Shown here one piece after another: positions 41,705 through 51,922 of a stretch of DNA of 64,000 nucleotides (positions are counted from its first letter, which is position 1; every line of letters starts with the position of its first letter). The stretch lies in contig NC_052614.1 in assembly GCF_016545825.1 (NCBI RefSeq), positions 12,418,559-12,482,558 on the forward strand, given 5' to 3'. The stretch is from Eucalyptus grandis (taxonomy: Eukaryota; Streptophyta; Magnoliopsida; Myrtales; Myrtaceae). The position numbers and the translations under genes were made by a program. A model generated the notes under the pieces. The model did not search any database. It had not been told where the DNA came from and saw only the letters and a list, made by a program, of their open reading frames with translations.

Positions 41705-42964
41705 GAGGGTACTTTGAATAATCTTTCAATAGATATAGCTTGATCTAATGTTAACAATCCCAGACACAACAAATAAGGATGCTAATGAAGTTAACTAACC
41801 ATCTGCTAAATGAATAGTTTATGACAGATTTTTTCCCCTCAAAGAAAAACATTAATCAACCAACCGACCCATCAAGTACCAAACTGTCAAAGTAGCACCC
41901 GACCTTCACGTTCTATTTTTCATAGGGTGTCTTGTGCCACTTTGTACTCACCTAGGAGTGCATAAGCGAAAGAATTATGTCTATATCCTTAAAACCCCAT
42001 TCCCCCAATCCCAAAGCACGGAGCATCATATGCTTAAATTCTATCTAAAAAATAGGAGGAGGGAGAAAAGAAAAAGTGAAAAATGGCATTAACGTTGGAG
42101 AGGAGGATCAGGGACTCGAGGAAGGAGGTCAGGCTGAACCTCGGTGGGATTGTGATGTAGGCAGACCTGGAGATCAGCAGGCCAGTAGGGGAGAGGGGGT
42201 TGGGTGCGAAGAGAGAGTGTGTGCAGGACGAGCCAAGGCTGGATCCGGAGTCGGAGGGATGGCACGGTGATTTGCTGGTTGGGCGCGGTTGTTCGCCGAT
42301 CAAAGAGAGAGAGGGCAGAGAGAGACGTAAAGAGAGAGAAAGAGCAAATAACAATCTATGCAAAAGAATAAGAAACGCTACTAGCTAGCACGAACTCTCT
42401 TTCCTAGTCAAAATTTTCAAAATTTTGGCTTAGATGGTAGGTGCAAGTTTGCCTGCATGTGACTCATCCGTGCTTTCCGAGGCACTGTCTCTTAGGTATC
42501 AGCATCACACATATAGCATGTGTGCCATGAGTGAGAGGTCAATCACTCTCAAGTCTTCTCTCGAAATTCTTGAACATGATGAAGAGCTCCTATCGGCTTG
42601 AGGCATCTTTTCAAGTTGAGTAGAAATTTCATAAGAAAAGAAAAATTTCTGTATAGACAAGAAAGGAGAAATAGTTTTGATTCGAGACGGATCCCTTTTT
42701 TGTTTGAACAAAGCGAAGGAAGCTTGATTTCACTATTCCTGTGTTTTTTTGTGTGTTAGTCAAGTGAAAGGCTCACTTGGCCGGCAAGGCCTTTCACCTT
42801 TAGCTAATCTCAAATGAACACGTGTCACTTTCCAAGACACCTTCCTATATTTGCCATGCTGAAACAAGAAGGACAGTCAATATTTTCTCGTTGATGTGTT
42901 ATGTGCTCAAACTTTTATTCCCACTTTTCTTTCCCACCTCCCGCAAAGCAACGACAATTTCAAC

Positions 42965-44302
42965 TAGCGGTGTGCAAAATACTCGGGATCTACCCGGACC
43001 GCTCGGAACCGGACCGGAACCGCCCGGAACCGGCGGTTCTTAAGGGAACCGAACCGGTTCCCACCGGTTCCAGGCGGTTCTTGAGGGAACCGGTCCGGTT
43101 CCCGGTTCCATGGGCGGATCCGCTCGCCCGCCCACACGAACTGAACCGGTTCCCTTTTAATATTAAAAAAAAAAAAAAATTACTAAAACAAACCTAGGTC
43201 TCTCTCTGTCTCTTCCACTTCTCTTCGGTTTCGCGGTTGTCTCTCTCTCTCTCTCTCTTCCTCGGTTCCTCTCGCTATTTCGATTCCTCCTCGGTGACCT
43301 GTGGGTCCGCCTCACCACACGAGCTGCGAAGCCACCGTAGCCTCGTCCGCCACCCTCCCGCCGGCGCCGCTCCGATCTCATACTCCGCGCGCCCACCGAC
43401 ACCGTGACAGCTCCGCACCTCTCGCCATCGTCGTCTGCCGCGATCCGCCTTCCCAATGACGTGTAGCACCGCAACCGCCGCTCGTTTCTTCACGTCGGTG
43501 GCCGCGACTCTAGCAACCCACGAGACCCATCCGCGACCAACGCTCGGTGTCCCCCGCTTCACCGTGCCGATCTCGCTCAACGACTACAATCCGAGCTCAT
43601 CTCGGCCCCGCCGTTGCCGTTCAGCCTCCCCCGAATCCGCCTTCCCCCGACGTGCGGCACCGCAACCGCCGCTCGTTTCTTCACACCGGTGGCCGCGACT
43701 CCAAGAACCCACGAGACCCATCCACGACCAACGCTCGGCGTCCCCCGCTTCGCCGCCGCGCGATCTCGCTCAACGACTACGATCTGAGCTCATCTCACCC
43801 CTGACGCCGTCGCCGTTTAGCCTCCCTACCAAATCCGCCTTCCCCCCGACGTGCAGCACCGCAACCGCCGCTCGTTTCTTCACGCCGATGGCCGCGACTC
43901 CAAAGAACCCACGAGACCCATCCGCGACCAACGCTTGGCGTCCCCTACTTCAGCCGCGCTGATCTCGCTCGACGACTACAAATCTAAGCTCATCTCAGCC
44001 CTGACGCTGTCGCCGTTCAGCCTCCCAGCGACCCATGATCCAGTTCAGCGACCCGCGACCCAGCTCCGCCGCTGCCTCTTGCCCAAGCGACCCTTCTGCA
44101 GATCCCGAAGAACTAGTGTTGCTCGCGTCAAGATCGGTTCCATGGATCCACCCGGGAACCGGACCGAATCGGCGGTCCGGTTCCCGAGTGGATCCATGCA
44201 ACAAATGGGTGGATCCTAGTTTCAATTTTTCGGAACCGGTACTTAGCGGGCGGTTCCCAGTTCTAGGTCGGGAATCGCCCACCCGTACCATGCACACCCC
44301 TA
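42965..44302. mobile_element. Non-autonomous hAT element with GGAACCGG-rich ends
   Basis: The ends are TAGCGGTGTGCA at 42965-42976 and TGCACACCCCTA at 44291-44302, inverse repeats with one mismatch and the classic plant hAT terminal form. The 8-bp target duplication is ATTTCAAC (42957-42964) and ATTTCAAT (44303-44310), one difference. The subterminal zones on both sides are packed with CCGGTTCC/GGAACCGG. There is no transposase frame; the inside is a GC-rich triplicated unit. Open frames across it (for example 43456-43962) are by-products of the repeat. Confidence 0.88.
43461..44028. repeat. Three tandem copies of a 191-199-bp GC-rich unit
   Basis: Copies start at 43461 (GTGTAGCACC), 43652 (GTGCGGCACC) and 43851 (GTGCAGCACC). 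Each continues CGCAACCGCCGCTCGTTTCT and ends in a stretch like GTTCAGCCTCCC. The array fills the middle of the hAT element. The copies differ by scattered substitutions and small indels. Confidence 0.88.
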
Positions 44303-44351
44303 ATTTCAATCAACGACAAGAGAAAACAAGAAACAATTCCGTAATTATTAT

Positions 44352-44521
44352 GATGCTCCAAAGGCCCCCATGACTGTTGGCCGGGCATCATATCCACTTT
44401 GACCTTTTTAGGAGCAAAACTCATCGATTTTCGCTTCGATTGCGGGTCTGCACCAAACCCCACGGCTAAAGGCATATTCAACACTGTCCCCATATTTTTC
44501 TTTTTGCTCTTTTTTTTCTCG
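44352..44521 (+). repeat. Duplicate block, pairs with 45813-45972
   Basis: Both blocks run from GCTCC-AAGGCCC through CATGACT, TTTTCGCTTC, AT/CGCGGGTCT and CACC-ACCCCAC to a T-rich end. They are in the same direction about 1.46 kb apart. This block directly precedes copy B of the larger duplication. Confidence 0.7.
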
Positions 44522-45275
44522 TTAACATGGACAAACTCTTGATTAAGAAAACTGGAAAAATGACGTCATTTTCTTCACAACAAATGACGTCATTTCTCCC
44601 TGCTTATGTTTCTATCGGACCACCTCAGATCAACTTGCCCGGATGAAGAACTCAAAAGTGGGGGTATTTTTGTCCCTCGAGTAAAATTTCGTGCAATTTG
44701 TCTTCCACAGTAATAAATATAGAAACATGTAGTTACAAGAGCCCAATTAGCCAATTGGGCTTACAGACATAGGAGATAACTTGAGCCATATATCTACAAA
44801 ATGCTCACGCCCAAAATCTGCATACGTAGGTACCTCACTTGGGCGTGATGTTTCATTCACAGGCTTCGTTTGTTTCGGCCCAGAGTGGAAAATCCATTCT
44901 CAAGGAAACATCATGAAAATGATTTTGAAGATTTGGACAGCATGAAGACGGAAAGTTACAAAAGAGAACCTTTTTTTTTTTTTTTTTAACAAAAGCTTTC
45001 ACAGGACTTAGAAATTCATAAAAGTTACCTAATCTCGTTTTCTTCTCCTAAGTAGAATCACTAACACTTGTCATGGTTATTGATTCAATGCTATTCATAT
45101 GCGTCAAAAGTTCGTTTAGTGTGACTATGAAACGATACAATTCGTGTGCTTAGCAATACATCCTTTTAAGATGGAACACTATAAGACTGAATATGATGGC
45201 TTTCTAGAATTATTGTAAGGGCTCGTGTTGTAAAGGTGCCCATCAAACAACCTACAAAAGTCACAACACTCTTCT
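44500..45275 (+). repeat. Diverged segmental duplicate, copy B
   Basis: Same-direction partner of 35860-36710 (see copy A for shared strings). It carries two perfect TGACGTCA palindromes, at 44561-44568 and 44585-44592, which copy A lacks. It includes about 100 bases (near 44800-44890) that copy A does not have, and a T run at 44970-44987. Confidence 0.75.
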
Positions 45276-45812
45276 TCATGGTTGCACTATTTTCATGAAA
45301 GCTATACCAAATTATTGCAGTGTGGTTCATATTCCCCATCGACTAGAAAGCACGGGAGTCTCACTATTATAGTTTGGGCTTGTATTTTGTAGGTAATTTG
45401 GGTTTAGGGTCATGAATAACTATTGAGCATGTATAATCTATATCTCTTCTAATTGAAAGTTATAATAAAAAGGTGGAATGTGCTACTTATAATGAAATCT
45501 TTTTTGTTGAAGGTAACCCTCGTCTAAAGGCGAACGGATATAAATATTGTGTCTCAATTTCTTTATTTCGTTGTGCTTGTGTGCTTAATCCTTGTACAAA
45601 CAATCTCCGAGAACATCATAAGGACAACCAAGTTACTGGAATCATTGGTCATTTGAACATCGAATGGAACTCTCAACAATACAATCACGAGACTCGAGTT
45701 CAACGATGTGCTCAAACTCTTTTACACACACATTTCTCCAACCTCAAGACAACATCAAGTAACCCTAGGAAAAACAAGCTCCTTTAGGAACACAACTCCA
45801 TAGCTCTATCTA

Positions 45813-45972
45813 AAGCTCCGAAGGCCCATGACTTTTGACTTGGCACCACATCCCCCCTCTTGACTTTTTAGTCACAAACCTCATCGGTTTTCGCTTCAAT
45901 CGCGGGTCTACACCCCACCCCACAACGAAAAGCATGCTCATCACTTTGCCTATCTTCTTTTTTTTCCCCTCG
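45813..45972 (+). repeat. Third partial duplicate block
   Basis: Same-direction copy of 44352-44521. The DNA between the blocks and after this one (to about 46000) has no recognisable gene, although an unassigned frame of 104 codons lies at 45473-45787. Confidence 0.7.
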
Positions 45973-45999
45973 TTCCTCCTTTATTCTTGTCGGAATACT

Positions 46000-48411
46000 A
46001 TTTCAACCACGAAATCCCGACACCAATTTGCCTAAAAGTGGTGCTATGCTTTTTAGAATCTCGGGCGGCAGCGGCAGCAGCAGCATTACCAGGCTTGATT
46101 TATTCAAAAGCGAAAGCGAGCGAGACGTATCTCCCCCGTAGATTTCTAGCTTTTCCTGATTTTACTGTGTCTCTTCAATGTTCGGGATCCTTTGGGAAGA
46201 CAAAACCATGGCCTTCTTCCCAAACCATTTGAATTTGTGATCTATGGTATGTGGTATCATTCTAATTTCACGTCGCTTCCTGTAACTAATGCGCTATTAT
46301 AGTCTCATCCAGCATCGTTACTGGGAAAAGAAACTGTCGAAAATTGATGTTCTCATCATTGTTGGAAGCAAACCATCCCACAAGCAATGGGTCGATTCTC
46401 TTACCCAAATCAGCTAACAATTCACGTCCTTTCGCTCGCCTATTCTCTCTTTTTCTTTTGGCCATATGTTTGGTGACTTTGTCTCTATATCTCTTTATCC
46501 GCCAACCAAATGTCTTTATGCGTCAATAATGTTAAAAGCACAATAGTTACAAATGTAACTATAGTATTAGACTAATATGAGAAAGCGGCATTTCATATCA
46601 AGATAGAGAGAGAGAACAACACTGACGTTTATCTCACGATGCAAGTTGCAAAATAGGCATAATTAAACCGATGCTGTGGAATTGCAGAGTGTTACTTTCC
46701 ATCATTATCAACACATTAATTTGGTGACTAATAATGGCCAGTACCAGATCTAGGGTTACGAGGAGTAGGCACTGAGAAAGACCGCTTCAGTCGAGCACTG
46801 TTGATCCCGAAAATATCTTTCTTTAGTTTTGAAACGTCGTTTCATCAAAACTGGCTTAGAACAATCTTAGGAATTGTCCCTAAGATTTGCCAACCAGAAT
46901 CGTATTCAAGTAGGGATCAAACGTGAATGCTTGGTCGAAGTACACATCATTCAGGTTGGACATATGCGATGCAGTCAAAAGCTTGGTACAACCATTTCAC
47001 AACGAAAACATCATAATCACTAATAACCCAATTAGCAAAGTTAAGGAAAAAAAAAAGGATGGATTGAATTTCGACCAATAAGAGAAGAGAAGCAAGTTTC
47101 GAAAGAGTGATCGAAAGCCTCAAGATCAAGCCAGACACAAGACATGCCCCCACCCCCATTCCCACTGTCGGAATCAGACTGTCGGTATCGGGAGATCGTG
47201 CACTGCACGTGTCTCTTCATTGTTTCTAACATTTCTCTCTCTCTCTTCTTCTTTTTCCTTAAATTTTTCGTTAATTTTCCTCGGCCACAAAAAATGTGGA
47301 AAAAACGAAAAATGGGTCGAATTTAAATGTGAAGATAAGAAGCATTGGCTCAAAGCTTCAATTTGCTTTTGATGGAGGGGCCTGGTCGTCTTAAGTGCTT
47401 TGAGAGAGACGGAGTCCAATCATGGAGCACACCAATCTTATCACTAGTTTTTCAACCTTTCACCTGCTCTCGGATTCGAGTGCCTTTCTCTCCAAAACTC
47501 ATCTCCATTTCCACACCTGTTTTCCTTTTGATCTTAAGTCTACTCTAGATTCCAAAAGCTAGAGATCTTAGAGCATTTAAACCTTTCTAACTTTTGTCTC
47601 GTGGTTCTGCTAAATATTCATGTTATTCACGAATACGTATTATAATAGCAAAACGGTACAGTAAAATGTACACAATAATACTTTAGTAAATAAGATAATT
47701 TAACAACATTTGTCATCTCGCATCTTAGGTTTTTAGAGTAGTTGACTTTAATCTTATGAAATTTTACATGATATGCAAGCAAATTGTCTTAAGTGCAACT
47801 TTTAACAACGCTTTTCATCTAAACTCCTATTTTAATCTCTTATTATATATAATTAGGCAAAGAAGTCTAATTAATGTGCAAAGGGAATTTTAGATATTTA
47901 GATCTTAAATCATACATTTATTAAATAGTTTAAGTTTCAGACCAATTTGTTTCAAATGTAACATATAAAAGAGTAGCCCAAAGCACGGAAGTATTAAGAA
48001 ATACTAGTCCTTCAGTTCACTTAATAAATCGAATTTTTTGACCAATTTTCATCTACCTACCTTTGCTCTTACTCTTTGCAAGAAAAATGAAACACAAACA
48101 CATTACCCTAATCGACCAAAAAATAAGATCGACCCACTAAAAACGAGATGCTTAGGTTTTTGCTGAAAAAGGTAGAGCGATAAGTAGTGAAAGCGCTAAT
48201 TTCAGATTCCTTAAAAGCACAACATCATTTTGTCCAACTTTAAGGCTAATAATTTATTTCCCCCAAAGACATTGGAACCCTTCGACTCTATCGATCTCAT
48301 CCCCCAATAATTGATCTGATCATTAATGAAATTGACGGCACACCTAGATATTTCCCTTTGAACTACTATTGTTTCCCCTATTGATTTAGCAAGAATCTTT
48401 GCTAAGAAACT
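46000..48411. other. Intergenic, nothing supported
   Basis: Mostly AT-rich DNA. Short frames at 46344-46529 (with one hydrophobic stretch) and 46947-47232 match nothing I know. No repeat structure with clear ends was seen. Confidence 0.45.
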
Positions 48412-48738
48412 GGGATAATTATCCAAAAAATTCTAATAAGTTATATGGTAGCCAATTTAATATTGAACCTTTTGATTTAAACAAGATTTCTATGAATTTA
48501 ATCCTAAATTTTTGAAGATAAGTCAATTTAATCATAAACCTATTATTTGGATATTCGGCTAGAAGGACTACATTGACAAATCGTCAAAAAGTTTATAACT
48601 ATATTAGCAAATCATCTAAAGGTTTAGGACTAAAATGGCACAATTAAAATGTTTAGGACAAAATTGGCACAATTGAAATATTTATAATTAAATTAATCTT
48701 TATAAAAAAATGTGTAATAATTTTTGGACAATTTTCCC
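48412..48738. mobile_element. Short foldback MITE
   Basis: The left end GGGATAATTATCCAAAAAAT and the right end AATTTTTGGACAATTTTCCC are imperfect inverse repeats. Inner parts carry the same GGTTTAGGACTAAAATGGCA wording in both directions. Flanks CTAAGAAACT (48402-48411) and CTAAAAACCT (48739-48748) look like a 10-bp target duplication with two differences. Non-coding, about 327 bp. Confidence 0.6.
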
Positions 48739-48748
48739 CTAAAAACCT

Positions 48749-51152
48749 CTATCCTCAAATTTGAGATGATTAAGAAATTTAAGCCACTTGTTATTAATAC
48801 GGTGTGGTTCCACGCGCAACATTAATTTAACCCTAAACAACATTAAGGTCAGCAACATGCCAGCTCTTGCATCTCTAAACCCTAATCATATAATATGCAC
48901 AACATAACTTGAATATTGCTACCTAGCCCACATCTTTCAATTTTGATAATATGAATATAAATGAATGTATTTTTGCACGTGTGCCAATCATAGTACTCGA
49001 CCCATATACGATGTGATCCACAAAACTTTGTTCAAGCTGTTAAAGAAAGTGTCCGATGCCAACTATCATGACTTTGCAATAATTGAGTTTGAGTTATTAA
49101 TGCTTGATAATAAATAAATAAAAAACCGGTCGTGCAATTAATGTGAAAAGCAACACGATAAACTCTCGATAGGTTTCTAAATAACCGAGACATACTCAAA
49201 CACACTCTGTTATAATTTATATTTCTCTTTTCCAGTCGCATGATATGATGGTTAAGCGAGACATATTTAAACGAGCAGCCTTGTCGGAGTAACAGATGAC
49301 CGAAGACCATGGTTGCCCACGGAAAGGTCTACAATAATTTTGATGACCTAATTTGGCGTCTAACATCATATTTTTCAGCAAAGACTAAAAAAATATATCT
49401 CTCTTCATAATTGAGGTAGATCTGCTATTTAGGGTTTGGCTAGAGTGGGAATTACTTTTCAATTTCAGTCGGGACCAGTCGAAAATTATCAACAGCTTTG
49501 AGCACAAGTTTGTCTAGAAGTTCTTGCTCAGTAGCTTTATCGGATTAGTTCGCCCAACAACTACCGCTTTTAGCTCGTGGTTCACTTCACCCAATTCTTA
49601 ACATGATTTTCTATAGATGATATTGTCTAGATTCAATTTGATAGACCACCACAATCATACTTTAAAAAAAAAGAAGCAAAGTTAATGTTGAGTTTCTCTT
49701 TTCGATTGAGAAGAATGTCGGATTTCTCCCACACAGTTATATAATGTATAACCGATTCCTTCCACCATGAAAGCAATGTCGCAAGTTTATCTAATTTGAA
49801 CTTCATACTTCACATCAGGGTGTCTTCGTGGCTGCCAAGATTGTCCACAACCATTTCAAGTCAATATTTTTCATAACAAAAGTACCAATGTCATCATACG
49901 AATGCCGTGAATGAAATTTATAAATGCTCTTAAGATGTGGAGCAATGTACGATTGCAGATGTTATACAGGGCTCTTACTAATTCATTTTCTTTTGGGTGC
50001 TTGCTCTTGAAATGATGTGGTAGACCCGAGAATTTCTTTCTTTCCCCGCTGCCTAATTAAACTCCTAAATTAGTTTCTCATGCAAAACTCATTAAAAAGA
50101 AAAAAAGACCCAAAAAAATAAAAAAATAAAAACCCAATATACATAGTACCAAAAAGCATCCTCGCCTGCAAACCGTAATCCGAAAACATTATTCGGACCG
50201 GACCAAGATTCTCTCGGTTACTGAATTATCCACGGAAGTTGGGGAAAAGCTTGTAGGATTCGCCAGGCCGACGAACGCTGTCGTAGAACGCACGGTCTCT
50301 CGCATGTCATTAAATTTTGAGTACCACTTGGGCAGTGACCTTCCAACTAGGCAAGCCGAATTTCGACCACTAGAGCTTATAAGGTACCCCATCTCCTCTT
50401 TCTCACCAACCTCTACAGGCTACCGCATTCAAAACGACGTCAAGAGAGTTCGGTGCCGAATTGTGATCGGGATTCATTTAGATGAGTGGTACACATGTGA
50501 TTTCGCTTAGCATGATCGCGTATAGATCGGACCGGACATTGCCGGCATCGTTAGATGGAAATAAGACTAGGATTCGAGACCATATCTCTTTGGTTCCTCT
50601 CTTTTTTTCCCCCTTTTATTATCGAAAGTAGGCAACAAGAGAGGAATTGTCAAAGAAAATGACCGTAGAACTAAAAGACGGAAAAATAAAGAAAACCCTA
50701 GAAAGAAAAAAACCAACTCCTCCTAGCTTGTTGCATTTAGAGAGTGCTAGAGCTCCACGTTGTAGCCCGAGTTCTTTTACATGACCAAAGCATCCTCGCC
50801 GCCACCGTCCGGAAGTGTTTTTCCGACTCGACTAACGCTAAACAATACGAAGATTAATTTACCAACTAGGTTTACGAAGAGGCCATGCAAGCCGTGAGCC
50901 GACATCCGAACGGTCGTTTTCTACGCCCGGCAGCAGCTCCGGTCGCGTTTTGTCCCGTCGTAAACCGATTTGGTAATCCGATCTTCACATATTATAGCAT
51001 TCGCCACATCAGGGTTTGCAAAATGCATCCGAATTTATGCTTACGACTTCCCCTCCGGCGATGGCGACCCGCATGAAAGACATTCCTCGAGATCCACGAC
51101 CACGAGGAAGAAAAACTACACCGTGTCCGAAAACGTCGACCGTCGCTATCGT
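48749..51152. other. Intergenic, DUF761 gene 3' flank
   Basis: AT-rich to about 50160, then more mixed. The last few hundred bases before 51153 should include the DUF761 3' UTR. No gene or element with clear ends was seen. Confidence 0.45.
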
Positions 51153-51812
51153 TCAAACCCACACGCCATAATGATACGGGGAGTCCACGGGGGCCATGTT
51201 TTTCTGCAGGTTGAGGTCCTTGTAGAACCTCCGGATGAACTCCTCCGCCGCCGCGTCGACCTCGCCGCCGTCCCCGTCGTCGTCCTTGAGCGGGAACGGC
51301 GAGTCCGTGATCCGCAGCTGCCGCACCGCGGGGCTCTTCCCGAACCCGGGCAGCAGCATGGGCGACGCCTCCACGACGTCGGCGCTGTTCAGCATCTCGA
51401 GCACCTTCTGGACGGCGCCGATGGCCACCGCGTCGTTGTAGCGCGGCGCGAGGCGGCGTCGCCGGCCGCCGGCGCGGTGCTGGTGCTGGTGCCGGCCGCC
51501 GCCGCCGCGCCTGGGGAAGAAGGGGTTGTTGGCGGGGGTGTTGCTGCAGCTGAACTCGTACTCGCGGGGGGCGTAGGAGGAGGCGGAGAGGCAGGCGACG
51601 TCGTCGTCGGAGCGGCAGGTGAAGGCGGAGTAGTGCTGGAGCATGAGGTCGCCGATGGCCTTGCCGGCGATCTTGCCGCGGTTGAGCAGGACGTGGAGGT
51701 CGACCATCAGCTTGCTCTTGGAGAAGAGGCCCTTCCGCATCGCGTACGCCACCGCCCGCACGACGCTCCACATCTTCTTCGCCACCTCCGGCGTCCTCGG
51801 CTCCATCTCCAT
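51153..51812 (-). CDS. DUF761 protein (Avr9/Cf-9 rapidly elicited protein 146-like)
   Basis: Intronless, 219 aa, very GC-rich. The N-terminus (TPEVAKKMWSVVRAVAYAMR, then KSKLMVDLHVLLNRGKIAGK) and the C-terminal motif EEFIRRFYKDLNLQ are the two hallmarks of the plant DUF761 family, which includes tobacco ACRE146. Between them lies a low-complexity stretch with a Gly/Arg/His-rich run. Function is not known; some relatives are induced by elicitors. No signal peptide or membrane segment is evident. ATG 51812 is chosen as the first in-frame Met after the TATA box; a second Met two codons on is equally possible. Two longer frames overlap (291 codons on the same strand, 353 on the other), but both are Arg/Pro/Val-rich shadows without family motifs. 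Confidence 0.85.
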   Translation of the reverse strand: MEMEPRTPEVAKKMWSVVRAVAYAMRKGLFSKSKLMVDLHVLLNRGKIAGKAIGDLMLQHYSAFTCRSDDDVACLSASSYAPREYEFSCSNTPANNPFFPRRGGGGRHQHQHRAGGRRRRLAPRYNDAVAIGAVQKVLEMLNSADVVEASPMLLPGFGKSPAVRQLRITDSPFPLKDDDGDGGEVDAAAEEFIRRFYKDLNLQKNMAPVDSPYHYGVWV

Positions 51813-51914
51813 TCCGACAGAGCAGAGCAGAGGGAGAAGAGAGAGGGGCTTTTTCGTCTTTTTTCACGTTTCGGGTTTTGTTTTGGTATGAGGAGGGAGA
51901 TAGGGGGAGGGAGC

Positions 51915-51922
51915 TATTTAAA
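51915..51922 (-). promoter_or_regulatory. TATA box of the DUF761 gene
   Basis: TTTAAATA on the - strand, about 103 bases before the ATG, inside a G/A-rich leader region. Position and setting fit a plant core promoter. Confidence 0.55.

Larger units (their letters stand above)
39390..42475 (-). repeat. Right arm of the inverted repeat, split by the solo LTR
   Basis: The inner part, 39390-39537, is the inverse of about 38165-38285. The outer part, 41705-42475, is the inverse of about 37425-38173. Between them sits the LTR at 39538-41704. The inner part contains a 29-bp tandem duplication (39438-39466 and 39467-39495) that is absent from the left arm. The loop between the arms (38286-39389) is AT-rich with no gene. 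Confidence 0.85.

Noticed and set aside
43456..43962. 168-codon frame on the + strand
   Set aside because: It runs through the triplicated core of the hAT element; it is open only because the unit is GC-rich and repeats.
45473..45787. 104-codon frame on the + strand
   Set aside because: No recognisable family wording; it lies between duplicate blocks in repeat-derived DNA.
46344..46529. 61-codon frame with a hydrophobic segment
   Set aside because: No start context, family match or neighbouring signals; probably chance.
50992..51867. 291-codon frame on the - strand overlapping DUF761
   Set aside because: Arg/Pro/Gly-rich shadow frame without family motifs; the 219-codon frame carries the conserved DUF761 ends.
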